DNA from: Colletes latitarsis
Taxonomy: Eukaryota; Arthropoda; Insecta; Hymenoptera; Colletidae
Length of the DNA stretch: 64,000 bases
Direction of reading: 5' to 3'
Assembly: GCF_051014445.1 (NCBI RefSeq)
Contig: NC_135134.1
Coordinates: 3,873,672-3,937,671, forward strand
The stretch's first letter is position 1; each line of letters opens with the position of its first letter. The position numbers and the translations under genes were made by a program. The notes beneath the pieces were generated by a model that saw nothing but the letters and a program-made list of their open reading frames with translations, had not been told where the DNA came from and made no database searches. This document shows positions 27,654 through 41,540 of this stretch, piece after piece.

Positions 27654-30184
27654 CATGTTATGTCCGGGATAGGTATGGGATTTGCCCTCTTCAGGCTCAT
27701 AGTTTCGCGTTTTTCACATACTTGTTGTACAGATTCTGGGTTTCTTCTGGTTTGGATCACGTAGTAATGTGGTACCACACTGAAACAGTCCATTATACCT
27801 GGTTTCGATCAATATTTTAGAGGATAACGCATGTTATGTCTGGGATAGGTCTGGGATTTTGCCCTCATCAGGCTCATAGTTTCGCGTTTTTCACATACTT
27901 GTTGAACAGATCCTGGGTTTTTCTGGTTTGGATCACGTAGTAATGTGGTACCACACTGAAACAGTCCATTAAACCTGGTTTCGATCAATATTTTAGAGGA
28001 TAACGCATGTTATGTCTGGGATACGTATGGGATTTTGCCCTCATCAGGCTCATAGTTTCACGTTTTTCACATACTTGTTGAACAGATCCTGGGTTTTTCT
28101 GGTTTGGATCACGTAGTAATGTGGTACCACACTGAAACAGTCCATTAAACCTGGTTTCGATCAATATTTTAGAGGATAACGCATGTTAAGTCTTGGTTAG
28201 TTCTGGGATTTGCTCTCATCAGGCTCGTACTTTCGCATATTTCTCATAGTTGATGGCCAGATTCTGGGCTTTCTCTGGTTTGGATCACGTAGTAATGTGG
28301 TACCACACTGAAACAGTCGATTAAAGCAGGTTTCGGTCAATATTTTAGGTGATAACGTAAGTTATGTCTGGGATTGGTCTGGGCTTTGCCCTCGTCAGGC
28401 TCATACTTTCGCATTCTTCACATACTTGTTGAACAGATCCCTGGCTTTTTCTGGTTTGGATCACGTAGTAATGTGGTACCACACTGAAACAGTCGCTTAA
28501 ACCTGGTTTCGATCAATATTTTAGAGGATAACGCATGTTATGTCTAGGTTAGGCCAGGGATTTGCCCTCATCAGGCTCAAACATTCGCATATTTCTCATA
28601 CTGGATGGCTATATCCTGGGCTTTTTCTGGATTGGATCACGTACTAATGCGGTACAACACTGAAACAGTCCATTAAACCTGGCTTCGATCAATATTTAAG
28701 AGAATAACGCATGTTAGGTCTAGGTTAGGTCTGGGATTTGCTCTCATCAGGCTCGTACTTTCGCATATTTCTCATAGCTGATGACCAGATTCTGGGCTTT
28801 TTCTGGTTTGGATCACGTAGTAATGTGGTGCCACACTGAAACAGTCGATTAAAACAGGTTTCGGTCAATATTTTAGAGGTTAACGCATGTTATGTCTGGG
28901 ATAGGCCTGGGATTTGCCATCATCAGACACATACTTTCGCATTCTCCACATACTTGTTGAACAGATCCTGGGTTTCTTCTGGTTTGGATCACGTAGTAAT
29001 GGGGAACCACACTGAAACAGTTCATTAAACCTGGTTTTGATCAATATATTAGAGGATAACGCATGTTATGTCTGGGATAGGTATGGGATTTTGCCCTCAT
29101 CAGGCTCATAGTTTCGCGTTTTTCACATACTTGTTGAACAGATCCTGGGTTTTTCTGGTTTGGATCACGTAGTAATGTGGTACCACACTGAAACAGTCCT
29201 TTAAACCTGGTTTCGATCAATATTTTAGAGGATAACGCATGTTATGTCTGGGATAGGTCTGGGATTTTGCCCTCATCAGGCTCAGAGTTTCGCGTTTTTC
29301 ACATACTTGTTGAGCAGATCCTGGGTTTTTCTGGTTTGGATTACGTAGTAATGTGGTACCACACTGAAACAGTCCATTAAACCTGGTTCCGATCAATATT
29401 TTAGAGGATAACGCATGTTAAGTCTTGGTTAGTTCTGGGATTTGCTCTCATCAGGCTCGTACTTTCGCATATTTCTGATAGTTGATGACCAGATTCTGGG
29501 CTTTTTCTGATTTGGATCACGTAGTTGTGTGGTACCACACTGGAACAGTCCATTAAACCTGGTTCCGATCAATATTTTAGAGGATAACGCATGTTAAGTC
29601 TTGGTTAGTTCTGGGATTTGCTCTCATCAGGCTCGTACTTTCGCATATTTCTGATAGTTGATGACCAGATTCTGGGCTTTTTCTGGTTTGGATCACGTAG
29701 TAATGTGGTTCCACACTGAAACAGTCGATTAAAACAGGTTTCGGTCAATATTTTAGAGGATAACGCATGTTATGTCTGGGATAGGCCTGGGATTTGCCAT
29801 CATCAGACACATACTTTCGCATTCTCCACATACTTGTTGAACAGATCCTGGGTTTTTTCTGGTTTGGATCACGTAGTAATGGGGAACCACACTGAAACAG
29901 TCCATTAAACCTGGTTTTGATTAATATATTAGAGGATAACGCATGTTATGTCTGGGATAGGTATGGGATTTGCCCTCTTCAGGCTCATAGTTTCGCGTTT
30001 TTCACATACTTGTTGTACAGATTCTGGGTTTCTTCTGGTTTGGATCACGTAGTAATGTGGTACCACACTGAAACAGTCCATTAAACCTGGTTTCGATCAA
30101 TATTTTAGAGGAGAACGCATGTTATGTCTGGGATAGGTCTGGGATTTTGCCCTCATCAGGCTCATAGTTTCGCGTTTTTCACAT

Positions 30185-30193
30185 CAAATTCAC
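30185..30193. other. Orientation-switch junction of the satellite array
   Basis: To the left the array reads ...TTTCGCGTTTTTCACAT on the G-rich strand; to the right it reads AGCAAATCCCAGACC..., the C-rich strand. The 9 bp between (CAAATTCAC) fit neither monomer phase. The two sides break at different monomer positions, and their neighbouring monomers belong to different subfamilies, so this is not a perfect palindrome. It could be an inversion breakpoint, an end-to-end fusion of two arrays or, less likely, an assembly join. Confidence 0.9.
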
Positions 30194-31284
30194 AGCAAAT
30201 CCCAGACCTATCACAGACCTAACATGCGATATCATCTAAAATATTGATCGAAACCAGGTTTAATCGACTGTTTCAGTGTGGTACCAGATTGCTACGTGAT
30301 GCAGACCAGTGAAAGCCCAGGATCTGGCCGACAAGTATGCGAAAAATGCGAAAGTATGACCCTGATGATGGCAAATCTCAGAACTATCCCAGACCTAACA
30401 TGCGATATCGTCTAAAATATTGATCGAAACCAGGTTTCGTGGACTGTTTCAGTGTGGTACCACATTACTACGTGATCCAAACCAGAAAAAGCCCAGGATC
30501 TGGCCAACGAGTATGCGAAAAATGCGAAAGAATGAGCCAGATGAGGGCAAATCCTAGACCTAACCCAGACCTAACATGCGTTACCCTCAAAAATATTGAT
30601 CGAAACCAGGTTTAGTCGACTGTTTCAGTGTGGTACCACATTACTACGTGATCCAGACCAGTGAAAGCCCAGGATCTGGCCGACAAGTATGTGAGAAATG
30701 CGAAGGTATGAGCCTGATGAGGGCAGATCCCACTCCTATCCCAGACCTAACTTGCGTTATCCTATAAAATATTGATCGAGACCGGGATTAATCGACTGTT
30801 TCAGTGTGGTACCACTTTACTACGTGATCCAAACCAGAAAAAGCCAGGGATCTGTTCAACAAGTATGTGAAAAATGCGAAAGTATGACCCTGATGAGAGC
30901 AAATCCCAGACCTATCCCAGACCTAACATGCGATATCGTCTAAAATATTGGTCGAAACCTGGTTTAATCGACTATTTCAGAGTGGTAACACATTACTACG
31001 TGATCCAAACCAGAAAAAGCCCAGGATCTGGCCAACGAGTATGCGAAAAATGCGAAAGAATGAGCCAGATGAGGGCAAATCCTAGACCTAACCCAGACCT
31101 AACATGCGTTACCCTCAAAAATATTGATCGAAACCAGGTTTAATCGACTGTTTCAGTGTGATACCACATCACTACGTGATCCAGACCAGTGAAAGCCCAG
31201 GATCTGGCCAACAAGTATGTGTGAAATGCGAAGGTATGAGCCTGATGAGGGCAGATCCCACACCTATCCCAGACCTAACTTGCG

Positions 31285-32340
31285 TTATCCTATAAAATAT
31301 TGATCGAGACCGGGATTAATCGACTGTTTCAGTGTGGTACCACTTTACTACGCGATCCAAACCAGAAAAAGCCAGGGTTCTGTTCAACAAGTATGTGAAA
31401 AATGCGAAAGTATGACCCTGATGTGGGCAAATCCCAGACCTATCCCAGACCTAACATGCGATATCGTCTAAAATATTGATCGAAACCAGGTTTAATCGAC
31501 TGTTTCAGAGTGGTACCACATTACTACGTGATCCAAACCAGAAAAAGCCCAGGATCTGGCCAACAAGTATGAGAAATATACGAAAGTATGAGATTCATGA
31601 GGGCAAATCCCAGGCCTAACCTAGACCTAACATGGTGTATCCTCTAAAATATTGGTCGTTTCCAGGTTTAATTAACTGTTTCTCTGTGGTACCACATTAC
31701 TACGTGATCCAATCCAGAAAAATCCAAGGATCTGCCCAACAGGTATGAGAAATATGCGATAGTATGACCCTGATGAGGGCAAATCCCAGACCTATCACAG
31801 ACCTAACATGCGATATCATTTAAAATATTGATCGAAACCAGGTTTAATCGACTGTTTCAGTGTGGTACCAGATTGCTACGTGATGCAGACCAGTGAAAGC
31901 CTAGGATCTGGCCAACGAGTATGCGAAAAATGCGAAAGTATGACCCTGATGATGGCAAATCCTAGACCTAACCCAGACATAACATGAGTTATCCTCTAAA
32001 ATATTCATCGAAACTAGGTTTAATGGACTGTTTCAGTGTGGTACCACATTACTACGTGATCCAAACCAGAAAAAGCCAGGGATCTGTTCAACAAGTATGT
32101 GAAAAATGCGAAAGTATGACCCTGCTGAGGGCAAATCCTAGACCTAACCCAGACATAACATGAGTTATTCTCTAAAATATTGCTCCAAACCAGGTTTAAT
32201 GGACTATATCAGTGTGGTACCACATTAGTACATGATCCAAACCAGAATAAGCCAGGGATCTGTTCAACAAGTATGTGAAAAACGCGAAAGTATGACCCTG
32301 ATGAGGGCAAATCTCAGGCCTAACCTAGACCTAACGAGCG
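31285..32340 (-). repeat. 6-mer higher-order repeat, copy 1
   Basis: Tandem with 32341-33396 at a period of 1056 bp (six monomers). Shared variants include CCTATAAAATATTGATCGAG and CATGGTGTATCC. The units adjoin directly and few differences are visible. Confidence 0.8.
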
Positions 32341-33396
32341 TTATCCTATAAAATATTGATCGAGACCGGGATTAATCGACTGTTTCAGTGTGGTACCACT
32401 TTACTACGCGATCCAAACCAGAAAAAGCCAGGGTTCTGTTCAACAAGTATGTGAAAAATGCGAAAGTATGACCCTGATGTGGGCAAATCCCAGACCTATC
32501 CCAGACCTAACATGCGATATCGTCTAAAATATTGATCGAAACCAGGTTTAATCGACTGTTTCAGAGTGGTACCACATTACTACGTGATCCAAACCAGAAA
32601 AAGCCCAGGATCTGGCCAACAAGTATGAGAAATATACGAAAGTATGAGACTCATGAGGGCAAATCCCAGGCCTAACCTAGACCTAACATGGTGTATCCTC
32701 TAAAATATTGGTCGTATCCAGGTTTAATTAACTGTTTCTCTGTGGTACCACATTACTACGTGATCCAATCCAGAAAAATCCAAGGATCTGCCCAACAGGT
32801 ATGAGAAATATGCGATAGTATGACCCTGATGAGGGCAAATCCCAGACCTATCACAGACCTAACATGCGATATCATCTAAAATATTGATCGAAACCAGGTT
32901 TAATCGACTGTTTCAGTGTGGTACCAGATTGCTACGTGATGCAGACCAGTGAAAGCCTAGGATCTGGCCAACGAGTATGCGAAAAATGCGAAAGTATGAC
33001 CCTGATGATGGCAAATCCTAGACCTAACCCAGACATAACATGAGTTATCCTCTAAAATATTCATCGAAACTAGGTTTAATGGACTGTTTCAGTGTGGTAC
33101 CACATTACTACGTGATCCAAACCAGAAAAAGCCAGGGATCTGTTCAACAAGTATGTGAAAAATGCGAAAGTATGACCCTGCTGAGGGCAAATCCTAGACC
33201 TAACCCAGACATAACATGAGTTATTCTCTAAAATATTGCTCCAAACCAGGTTTAATGGACTATATCAGTGTGGTACCACATTAGTACATGATCCAAACCA
33301 GAATAAGCCAGGGATCTGTTCAACAAGTATGTGAGAAACGCGAAAGTATGACCCTGATGAGGGCAAATCTCAGGCCTAACCTAGACCTAACGTGCG
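32341..33396 (-). repeat. 6-mer higher-order repeat, copy 2
   Basis: Second unit of the 1056-bp tandem duplication. It is followed by a run of nearly identical single monomers (from 33392, 33568 and 34097), showing single-unit amplification next to the block. Confidence 0.8.
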
Positions 33397-35404
33397 TTAT
33401 CCTCTAAAATATTCATCGAAACTCGGTTTAATGGACTGTTTCAGTGTGGTACCACATTACTACGTGATCCAAACCAGAAAAAGCCAGGGATCTGTTCAAC
33501 AAGTATGTGAAAAATGCGAAAATATGACCCTGATGAGAGCAAATCCCAGACCTAACCAAGACCTAACATGCGTTATTCTCTAAAATATTCATCGAAACTA
33601 GGTTTAATGGACTGTTTCAGTGTGGTACCACATTACTACGTGATCCAAACCAGAAAAAGCCAGGGATCTGTTCAACAAGTATGTGAAAAATGCGAAAATA
33701 TGACCCTGATGAGAGCAAATCCCAGACCTAACCAAGACCTAACATGCGTTATTCTCTAAAATATTCATCGAAACCAGGTTTAATGGACTGTTTCACTGTG
33801 GTACCACATTACTACGTGATCCAAACCAGAATAGAATCCAGGATCTGTACAACTAGCATGTGAAAAATGCGAAAATATGACCCTGATGAGAGCAAATCCC
33901 AGACCTATCCCAGACCTAACATGCGATATCATCTAAAATATTGATCGAAACCAGGTTTAATCGACTGTTTCAGTGTGGTACCACATTACTACGTGATCCA
34001 AACCAGAAAAAGCCAGGGATCTGTTCAACAAGTATGTGAAAAATGCGAAAATATGACCCTGATGAGAGCAAATCCCAGACCTAACCAAGACCTAACATGC
34101 GTTATTCTCTAAAATATTCATCGAAACTAGGTTTAATGGACTGTTTCAGTGTGGTACCACATTACTACGTGATCCAAACCAGAAAAAGCCAGGGATCTGT
34201 TCAACAAGTATGTGAAAAATGCGAAAATATGACCCTGATGAGAGCAAATCCCAGACCTAACCAAGACCTAACATGCGTTATTCTCTAAAATATTCATCGA
34301 AACTAGGTTTAATGGACTGTTTCAGTGTGGTACCACATTAGTACATGATCCAAACCAGAATAAGCCAGGGATCTGTTCAACAAGTATGTGAAAAACGCGA
34401 AAGTATGACCCTGATGAGGGCAAATCTCAGGCCTAACCTAGACCTAACGTGCGTTATCCTCTAAAATATTCATCGAAACTAGGTTTAATGGACTGTTTCA
34501 GTGTGGTACCACATTACTACGTCATCCAAACCAGAAAAAGCCAGGGATCTGTTCAACAAGTATGTGAAAAATACGAAAATATGACCCTGATGAGAGCAAA
34601 TCCCAGACCTAACCCAGACCTAACATGCGATATCATCTAAAATATTGATCGAAACCAGGTTTAATCGACTGTTTCAGTGTGGTACCAGATTGCTACGTGA
34701 TGCAGACCAGTGAAAGCCTAGGATCTGGCCACGAGTATGCGAAAAATGCGAAAGTATGACCCTGATGATGGCAAATCCCAGAACTATCCCAGACCTAACA
34801 TGCGATATCGTCGAAAATATTGATCGAAACCAGGTTTCGTGGACTGTTTCAGTGTGGTACCACATTACTACGTGATCCAAACCAGAAACAGCCCAGGATC
34901 TGGCCAACGAGTATGCGAAAAATGCGAAAGAATGAGCCAGATGAGGGCAAATCCTAGACCTAACCCAGACCTAACATGCGTTACCCTCAAAAATATTGAT
35001 CGAAACCAGGTTTAATCGACTGTTTCAGTGTGGTACCACATTACTACGTGATCCAGACCAGTGAAAGCCCAGGATCTGGCCGACAAGTATGTGAGAAATG
35101 CGAAGGTATGAGCCTGATGAGGGCAGATCCCACACCTATCCCAGACCTAACTTGCGTTATCCTATAAAATATTGATCGAGACCGGGATTAATCGACTGTT
35201 TCAGTGTGGTACCACTTTACTACGTGATCCAAACCAGAATAAGCCAGGGTTCTCTTCAACAAGTATGTGAAAGATGCGAAAGAATGACCCTGATGAGGGC
35301 AAATCCCAGACCTATCCCAGACCTAACATGCGATATCGTCTAAAATATTGATCGAAACCTGGTTTAATCGACTATTTCAGAGTGGTAACACATTACTACG
35401 TGAT

Positions 35405-36630
35405 CCAAACCAGAAAAAGCCCAGGATCTGGCCAACGAGTATGCGAAAAATGCGAAAGAATGAGCCAGATGAGGGCAAATTCTAGACCTAACCCGGACCT
35501 AACATGCGTTACCCTCAAAAATATTGAGCGAAACCAGGTTTAATCGACTGTTTCAGTGTGATACCACATCACTACGTGATCCAGACCAGTGAAAGCCCAG
35601 GATCTGGCCAACAAGTATGTGTGAAATGCGAAGGTATGAGCCTGATGAGGGCAGATCCCACACCTATCCCAGACCTAACTTGCGTTATCCCATAAAATAT
35701 TGATTGAGACCGGGATTAATCGAATGTTTCAGTGTGGCACCACTTTACTACGTGATCCAAACCAGAAAAAGCCAGGGTTCTGTTCAACAAGTATGTGAAA
35801 AATGCGAAAGTATGACCCTGATGAGGGCAAATCCCAGACCTATCCCAGACCTAACATGCGATATCGTCTAAAATATTGATCGAAACCTGGTTTAATCGAC
35901 TATTTCTGAGTGGTACCACATTACTACGTGATCCAAACCTGAAAAAGCCCAGGATCTGGCCAACAAGTATGAGAAATATGCGACAGTATGAGACTCACGA
36001 GGGCAAATCCCAGGCCTAACCTAGACCTAACATGGTGTATCCTCTAAAATATTGGACGTATACAGGTTTAATTAACTGTTTCTCTGTGGTACCACATTAC
36101 TACGTGATCCAATCCAGAAAAATCCAAGGATCTGCCCAACAAGTATGAGAAATATGCGAAAGTATGGGTCTGCTGAGGGCAAATCCTAGACCTAACCCAG
36201 ACCTAACATGCGATATCATCTAAAATATTGATCGCAACCAGGTTTAATCGACTGTTTCAGTATGGTACCAGATTGCTACGTAATGCAGACCAGTGAAAGC
36301 CCGGGATCTGGCCAACGAGTATGCGAAAAATGCGAAAGTATGACCCTGATGTTGGCAAATCCTGGAACTATCCCAGACCTAACATGCGATATCGTCTAAA
36401 ATATTGATCGAAACCAGGTTTCGTGGACTGTTTCAGTGTGGTACCACATTACTACGTGATCCAAACCAGAAAAAGCCAGGGTTCTGTTCAACAAGTATGT
36501 GAAAAATGCGAAAGTATTACCCTGATGAGGGCAAATCCTAGACCTAACCCAGACCTAACATGCGTTACCCTCAAAAATATTGATCGAAACCAGGTTTAAT
36601 CGACTGTTTCAGTGTGGTACCACATTACTA
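35405..36630 (-). repeat. Seven-monomer block, copy 1 (partner 39103-40328)
   Basis: Matches at offset 3698 (21 monomers), sharing variants such as GATACCACATCACTACG and CCATAAAATATTGATTGAG. The first monomers also resemble 31000-31290, which makes a third partial copy. Confidence 0.7.
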
Positions 36631-37175
36631 CGGGATCCAAACTAGAAAAAGGCCAGAATCTGGCCATCAAGTATGACAAATATGCGAAAGTACGAGTCTG
36701 ATGAGAGCAAATCCCAGACCTAACCTAGACCTAACATGAGTTATTCTCTAAAATATTCATCGAAACCAGGTTAAATGGACTTTTTCGGTGTGGTACCACA
36801 TTACTACGTGATCCAAAGCAGAAAAAACCCAGGATCCGTTCAACATGTATGTGAAGAATGCGAAAGTATGAGCCTGACGGGGGCAAATCCCAGACCTATC
36901 CCAGACATAACGTGCGTTTTCGTCTAAAATATTGACCGAAACCTGTTTTAATCGACTGTTTCAGTGTGGTACCACATTACTACGTGATCCAAACCAGAAA
37001 AAGCCCAGAATCTGGCCATCATCTATGAGAAATATACGAAAGTACGAGCCTGATGAGAGCAAATCCCAGACCTAACCAAGACCTAACATGCGTTATTCTC
37101 TAAAATATTGTTCGAAACCAGGTCTAATGGACTGTTTCAGTGTGGTACCACATTACTACGTGATCCAAACCAGAA
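36611..37175 (-). repeat. Three-monomer block, copy 1 (partner 41541-42105)
   Basis: Shares CTACGGGATCCAAACTAG and the CGTGCGTTTTCGTC variant with the partner at offset 4930 (28 monomers). Confidence 0.7.
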
Positions 37176-39102
37176 AAAGCCCAGAATCCGGCCATCATCT
37201 ATGAGAAATATGCGAAAGTACGAGCCTGATGAGAGCAAATTCCAGACCTAACCAAGACCTAACATGCGTTATTCTCTAAAATATTGTTCGAAACCAGGTT
37301 TAATGGACTGCTTCAGTGTGGTACCACATTACTACGTGATCCAAACCAGAAAAAGCCAGGGATCTGTTCAACAAGTATGTGAAAAATGCGAAAATATGAC
37401 CCTGATGAGGGCAAATCCCGGACCTATCCCAGACCTAACTTGCGTTATCCTCTAAAATATTTATCGAAACCAGGTTTAATGGACTGTTTCAGTGTGGTAC
37501 CACATTACTACGTGATCCAAACCAGAAAAAGCCAGGGATCTGTTCAACAAGTATGTGAAAAATGCGAAAATATGATCCTGATGAGGGCAAATTGCGGACC
37601 TAACTTAGACCTAACATGCGTTACCCTCAAAATTATTGATCGAAACCAGGTTTAATCGACTGTTTCAGTGTTGTACCACATTACTACGTGATCCAAACCA
37701 GAATAGAATCCAGGATCTGTACAACTAGCATGTGAAGAATGCGAAAGTATGAGCCTGACGAGGGCAAATCCCAGACCTATACCAGACATAACATGCGTTA
37801 TCCTCTAAAATATTGATCAAAACCAGGTTTAATGGACTGTTTCAGTGTGGTACCACATTACTACCTGATCCAAACCAGAAAAAACCCAGGATCCGTTCTA
37901 CATGTATGTGAAGAATGCAAAATTATGTGTCTGATGAGGGAAAATCCCAGGCCTAACCTAGACCTAACATGCGTTATCCTCTAAAATATTTATCAAGACC
38001 AGATTTAATTCAATGTTTCAGTGTGGTACCACATTGCTACGTGATCCAGACCAGAAAAAAACCCAGCATCTGGCCATCAAATACGAGAAATATGCGAAAG
38101 TACGTGCCTGATGAGAGCAAATCCCAGACCTAACCAAGACCTAACATGTGTTATTCTCTAGAATATTGATCGAAACCAGGTTTAATGTACTGTTTCAGTG
38201 TGGTACCACATTACTGCGTGATCCAATCCAGAAAAAACCCAGGATCTAGCCATCAAGTATGAGAAATATGCGAAAGTATGTGCCTGCTGGGGGCAAATCC
38301 TGGAGCTAACCCAGACCTAACATGAGTTATTCTCTAAAATAATGATCCAAACCAGGTTTAATGGACTGTTTCAGTGTGGTACCACATTAGTACATGATCC
38401 AAACCAGAATAAGCCAGGGATTTGTTCAACAAGTATGTGAAAAACGCGAAAGTATGACCCTGATGAGGGCAAATCCCAGGCCTAATCTAGACCTAACATG
38501 CGTTATCCTCTAAAATATTGATCGAAACTAGGTTTAATGGACTGTTTCAGTGTGGTACCACATTACTACGTGATCCAAACCAGAAAAAACCCTGGATCTG
38601 TTCAACAAGTATGTGAAAAACGCGAAACTATGATCCTGATGAGGGCAAATCCCAGACCTATCCCAGACCTAAAATGCGTTATCCTCTAAAATATTTATCA
38701 AGACCAGGTTCAATTGAATGTTTCAGTGAGGTACCACATTACTACGTGATCCAATCCAGAAAAAGCCCAGGATCTGGCCATCAAGTATAAGAGATATGCG
38801 AAAGTATGACCCTGATGAGGGCAAATCCCAGGCCTAATCTAGACCTAACATGCGTCATCCTCTAAAATATTGATCGAAACTAGGTTTAATGGACTGTTTC
38901 AGCGTGGTACCACATTACTACGTGATCCAATCCAGAAAAAGACCAGGATCTAGCCATCAAGTATGAGAAATGTGCGAAAGTATGAGCCTGATGAGGGCAA
39001 ATCCCAGACCTAACCAAGACCTAACATGCGTTATTCTCTAAAATATTGTTCGAAACCAGGTTTAATGGACTGTTTCAGTGTGGTACCACATTACTGCGTG
39101 AT

Positions 39103-40328
39103 CCAATCCAGAAAAAGCCCAGGATCTGGCCAACGAGTATGCGAAAAATGCGAAAGAATGAGCCAGATGAGGGCAAATCCTAGACCTAACCCAGACCTAA
39201 CATGCGTTACCCTCAAAAATATTGATCGAAACCAGGTTTAATCGACTGTTTCAGTGTGATACCACATCACTACGTGATCCAGACCAGTGAAAGCCCAGGA
39301 TCTGGCCAACAAGTATGTGTGAAATGCGAAGGTATGAGCCTGATGAGGGCAGATCCCACACCTATCCCAGACCTAACTTGCGTTATCCCATAAAATATTG
39401 ATTGAGACCGGGATTAATCGAATGTTTCAGTGTGGTACCACTTTACTACGTGATCCAAACCAGAAAAAGCCAGGGTTCTGTTCAACAAGTATGTGAAAAA
39501 TGCGAAAGTATGACCCTGATGAGGGCAAATCCCAGACCTATCCCAGACCTAACATGCGATATCGTCTAAAATATTGATCGAAACCTGGTTTAATCGACTA
39601 TTTCTGAGTGGTACCACATTACTACGTGATCCAAACCTGAAAAAGCCCAGGATCTGGCCATCAAGTATGAGAAATATGCGACAGTATGAGACTCACGAGG
39701 GCAAATCCCAGGCCTAACCTAGACCTAACATGGTGTATCCTCTAAAATATTGGACGTATACAGGTTTAATTAACTGTTTCTCTGTGGTACCACATTACTA
39801 CGTGATCCAATCCAGAAAAATCCAAGGATCTGCCCAACAAGTATGAGAAATATGCGAAAGTATGGGTCTGCTGAGGGCAAATCCTAGACCTAACCCAGAC
39901 CTAACATGCGATATCATCTAAAATATTGATCGCAACCAGGTTTAATCGACTGTTTCAGTATGGTACCAGATTGCTACGTAATGCAGACCAGTGAAAGCCC
40001 GGGATCTGGCCAACGAGTATGCGAAAAATGCGAAAGTATGACCCTGATGTTGGCAAATCCTGGAACTATCCCAGACCTAACATGCGATATCGTCTAAAAT
40101 ATTGATCGAAACCAGGTTTCGTGGACTGTTTCAGTGTGGTACCACATTACTACGTGATCCAAACCAGAAAAAGCCAGGGTTCTGTTCAACAAGTATGTGA
40201 AAAATGCGAAAGTATTACCCTGATGAGGGCAAATCCTAGACCTAACCCAGACCTAACATGCGTTACCCTCAAAAATATTGATCGAAACCAGGTTTAATCG
40301 ACTGTTTCAGTGTGGTACCACATTACTA
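39103..40328 (-). repeat. Seven-monomer block, copy 2 (partner 35405-36630)
   Basis: Same ordered variants as the partner. Divergence begins at the CTACGTGATCCAGACC versus CTACGGGATCCAAACT difference. Confidence 0.7.
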
Positions 40329-41540
40329 CGTGATCCAGACCAGTGAAAGCCCAGGATCTGGCCAACAAGTATGTGTGAAATGCGAAGGTATGTGCCTGAT
40401 GAGGGCAGATCCCACACCTATCCCAGACCTAACTTGCGTTATCCTATAAAATAATGATCGAGACCGGGATTAATCGACTGTTTCAGTGTGGTACCACTTT
40501 ACTACGTGATCCAAACCAGAAAAAGCCAGGGATCTGTTCAACAAGTATGTGAAAAATGCGAAAGTATGTGTCTGATGGGGGCAAATCCCAGGCCCAACCT
40601 AGACATAGCATGCGTTATCCTCTAAAATATTGATCGAAACCAGGTTTTATTGAATGTTTCAGTGTGATGCCACATTACTACGTGATCCAATCCAGAAAAA
40701 GCCCAGGATCTAGCCATCAAGTATGAGAAATATGCGAAAGTGTGAGCCTGCTGAGGGCAGATCCTAGACCTAACGCAGACATAACATGAGTTATTCTCTA
40801 AAATATTGCTCCAAACCAGGTTTAATGGACTGTATCAGTGTGGTACCACATTTGTACATGATCCAAACCAGAATAAGCCAGGGATCTGTTCAACAAGTAT
40901 GTGAAAAACGCGAAAGTATGACCCTGATGTGGGCAAATCTCAGGCCTAACCTAGACCTAACATGCGTTATCCTCTAAAATATTCATCGAAACTAGGTTTA
41001 ATGGACTGTTTCAGTGTGGTACCACATTACTACGTGATCCAAACCAGAAAAAGCCCAGAATCTGGCCATCAACTATGAGAGATATGCGAAAGTACGAGCC
41101 TGATGAGAGCAAATCCCAGGCCTAACCTAGACCTAACATGGTGTATCCTCTAAAATATTGGACGTATACAGGTTTAATTAACTGTTTCTCTGTGGTACCA
41201 CATGACTACGTGATCCAATCCAGAAAAATCCAAGGATCTGCCCAACAAGTATGAGAAATATGCGAAAGTATGGGTCTGCTGAGGGCAAATCCTAGACCTA
41301 ACCCAGACCTAACATGCGTTATCCTCTAAAATATTTATCGAAACCAGGTTTAATGGACTGTTTCAGTGTGGTACCACATTACTACGTGATCCAAACCAGA
41401 AAAAGCCAGGGATCTGTTCAACAAGTATGTGAAAAATGCGAAAATATGACCCTGATGAGAGCAAATCCCAGACCTAACCAAGACCTAACATGCGTTATTC
41501 TCTAAAATATTCATCGAAACCAGGTTTAATGGACTGTTTC

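Larger units (their letters stand above)
1..30184 (+). repeat. 176-bp satellite array, left arm (G-rich strand on +)
   Basis: A continuous head-to-tail array of about 171 monomers. The period is 176 bp: the opening CATTAAACCTGG recurs at 177, and larger spacings (1935, 2286, 2462) are whole multiples of about 175.9. Monomers share a conserved core (GGATCACGTAGTAATG followed by TGTGGTACCACA and CTGAAACAG), an AAACCTGGTTT near-palindrome, a TTTTAGAGGATAACGCATG block and TTAGG-like 11-mers. The most variable part is the roughly 60 bp between the 11-mers and the core. I see no gene, RNA gene or transposon in it. ORFs of about 63 codons on - are satellite by-products. Such arrays are typical of pericentromeric or subtelomeric heterochromatin; which one applies here cannot be told from sequence alone. 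Confidence 0.97.

Noticed and set aside
1..30184. CRISPR array or regularly spaced repeats
   Set aside because: The whole 176-bp unit is repeated with gradual divergence; there are no short identical repeats separated by unique spacers, and the sequence is eukaryotic.
30000..30400. Junction as a simple hairpin-chimera sequencing artefact
   Set aside because: A chimera would give mirror-image arms. The sequences on either side differ in subfamily and monomer phase. An assembly join remains possible and is listed as a check.
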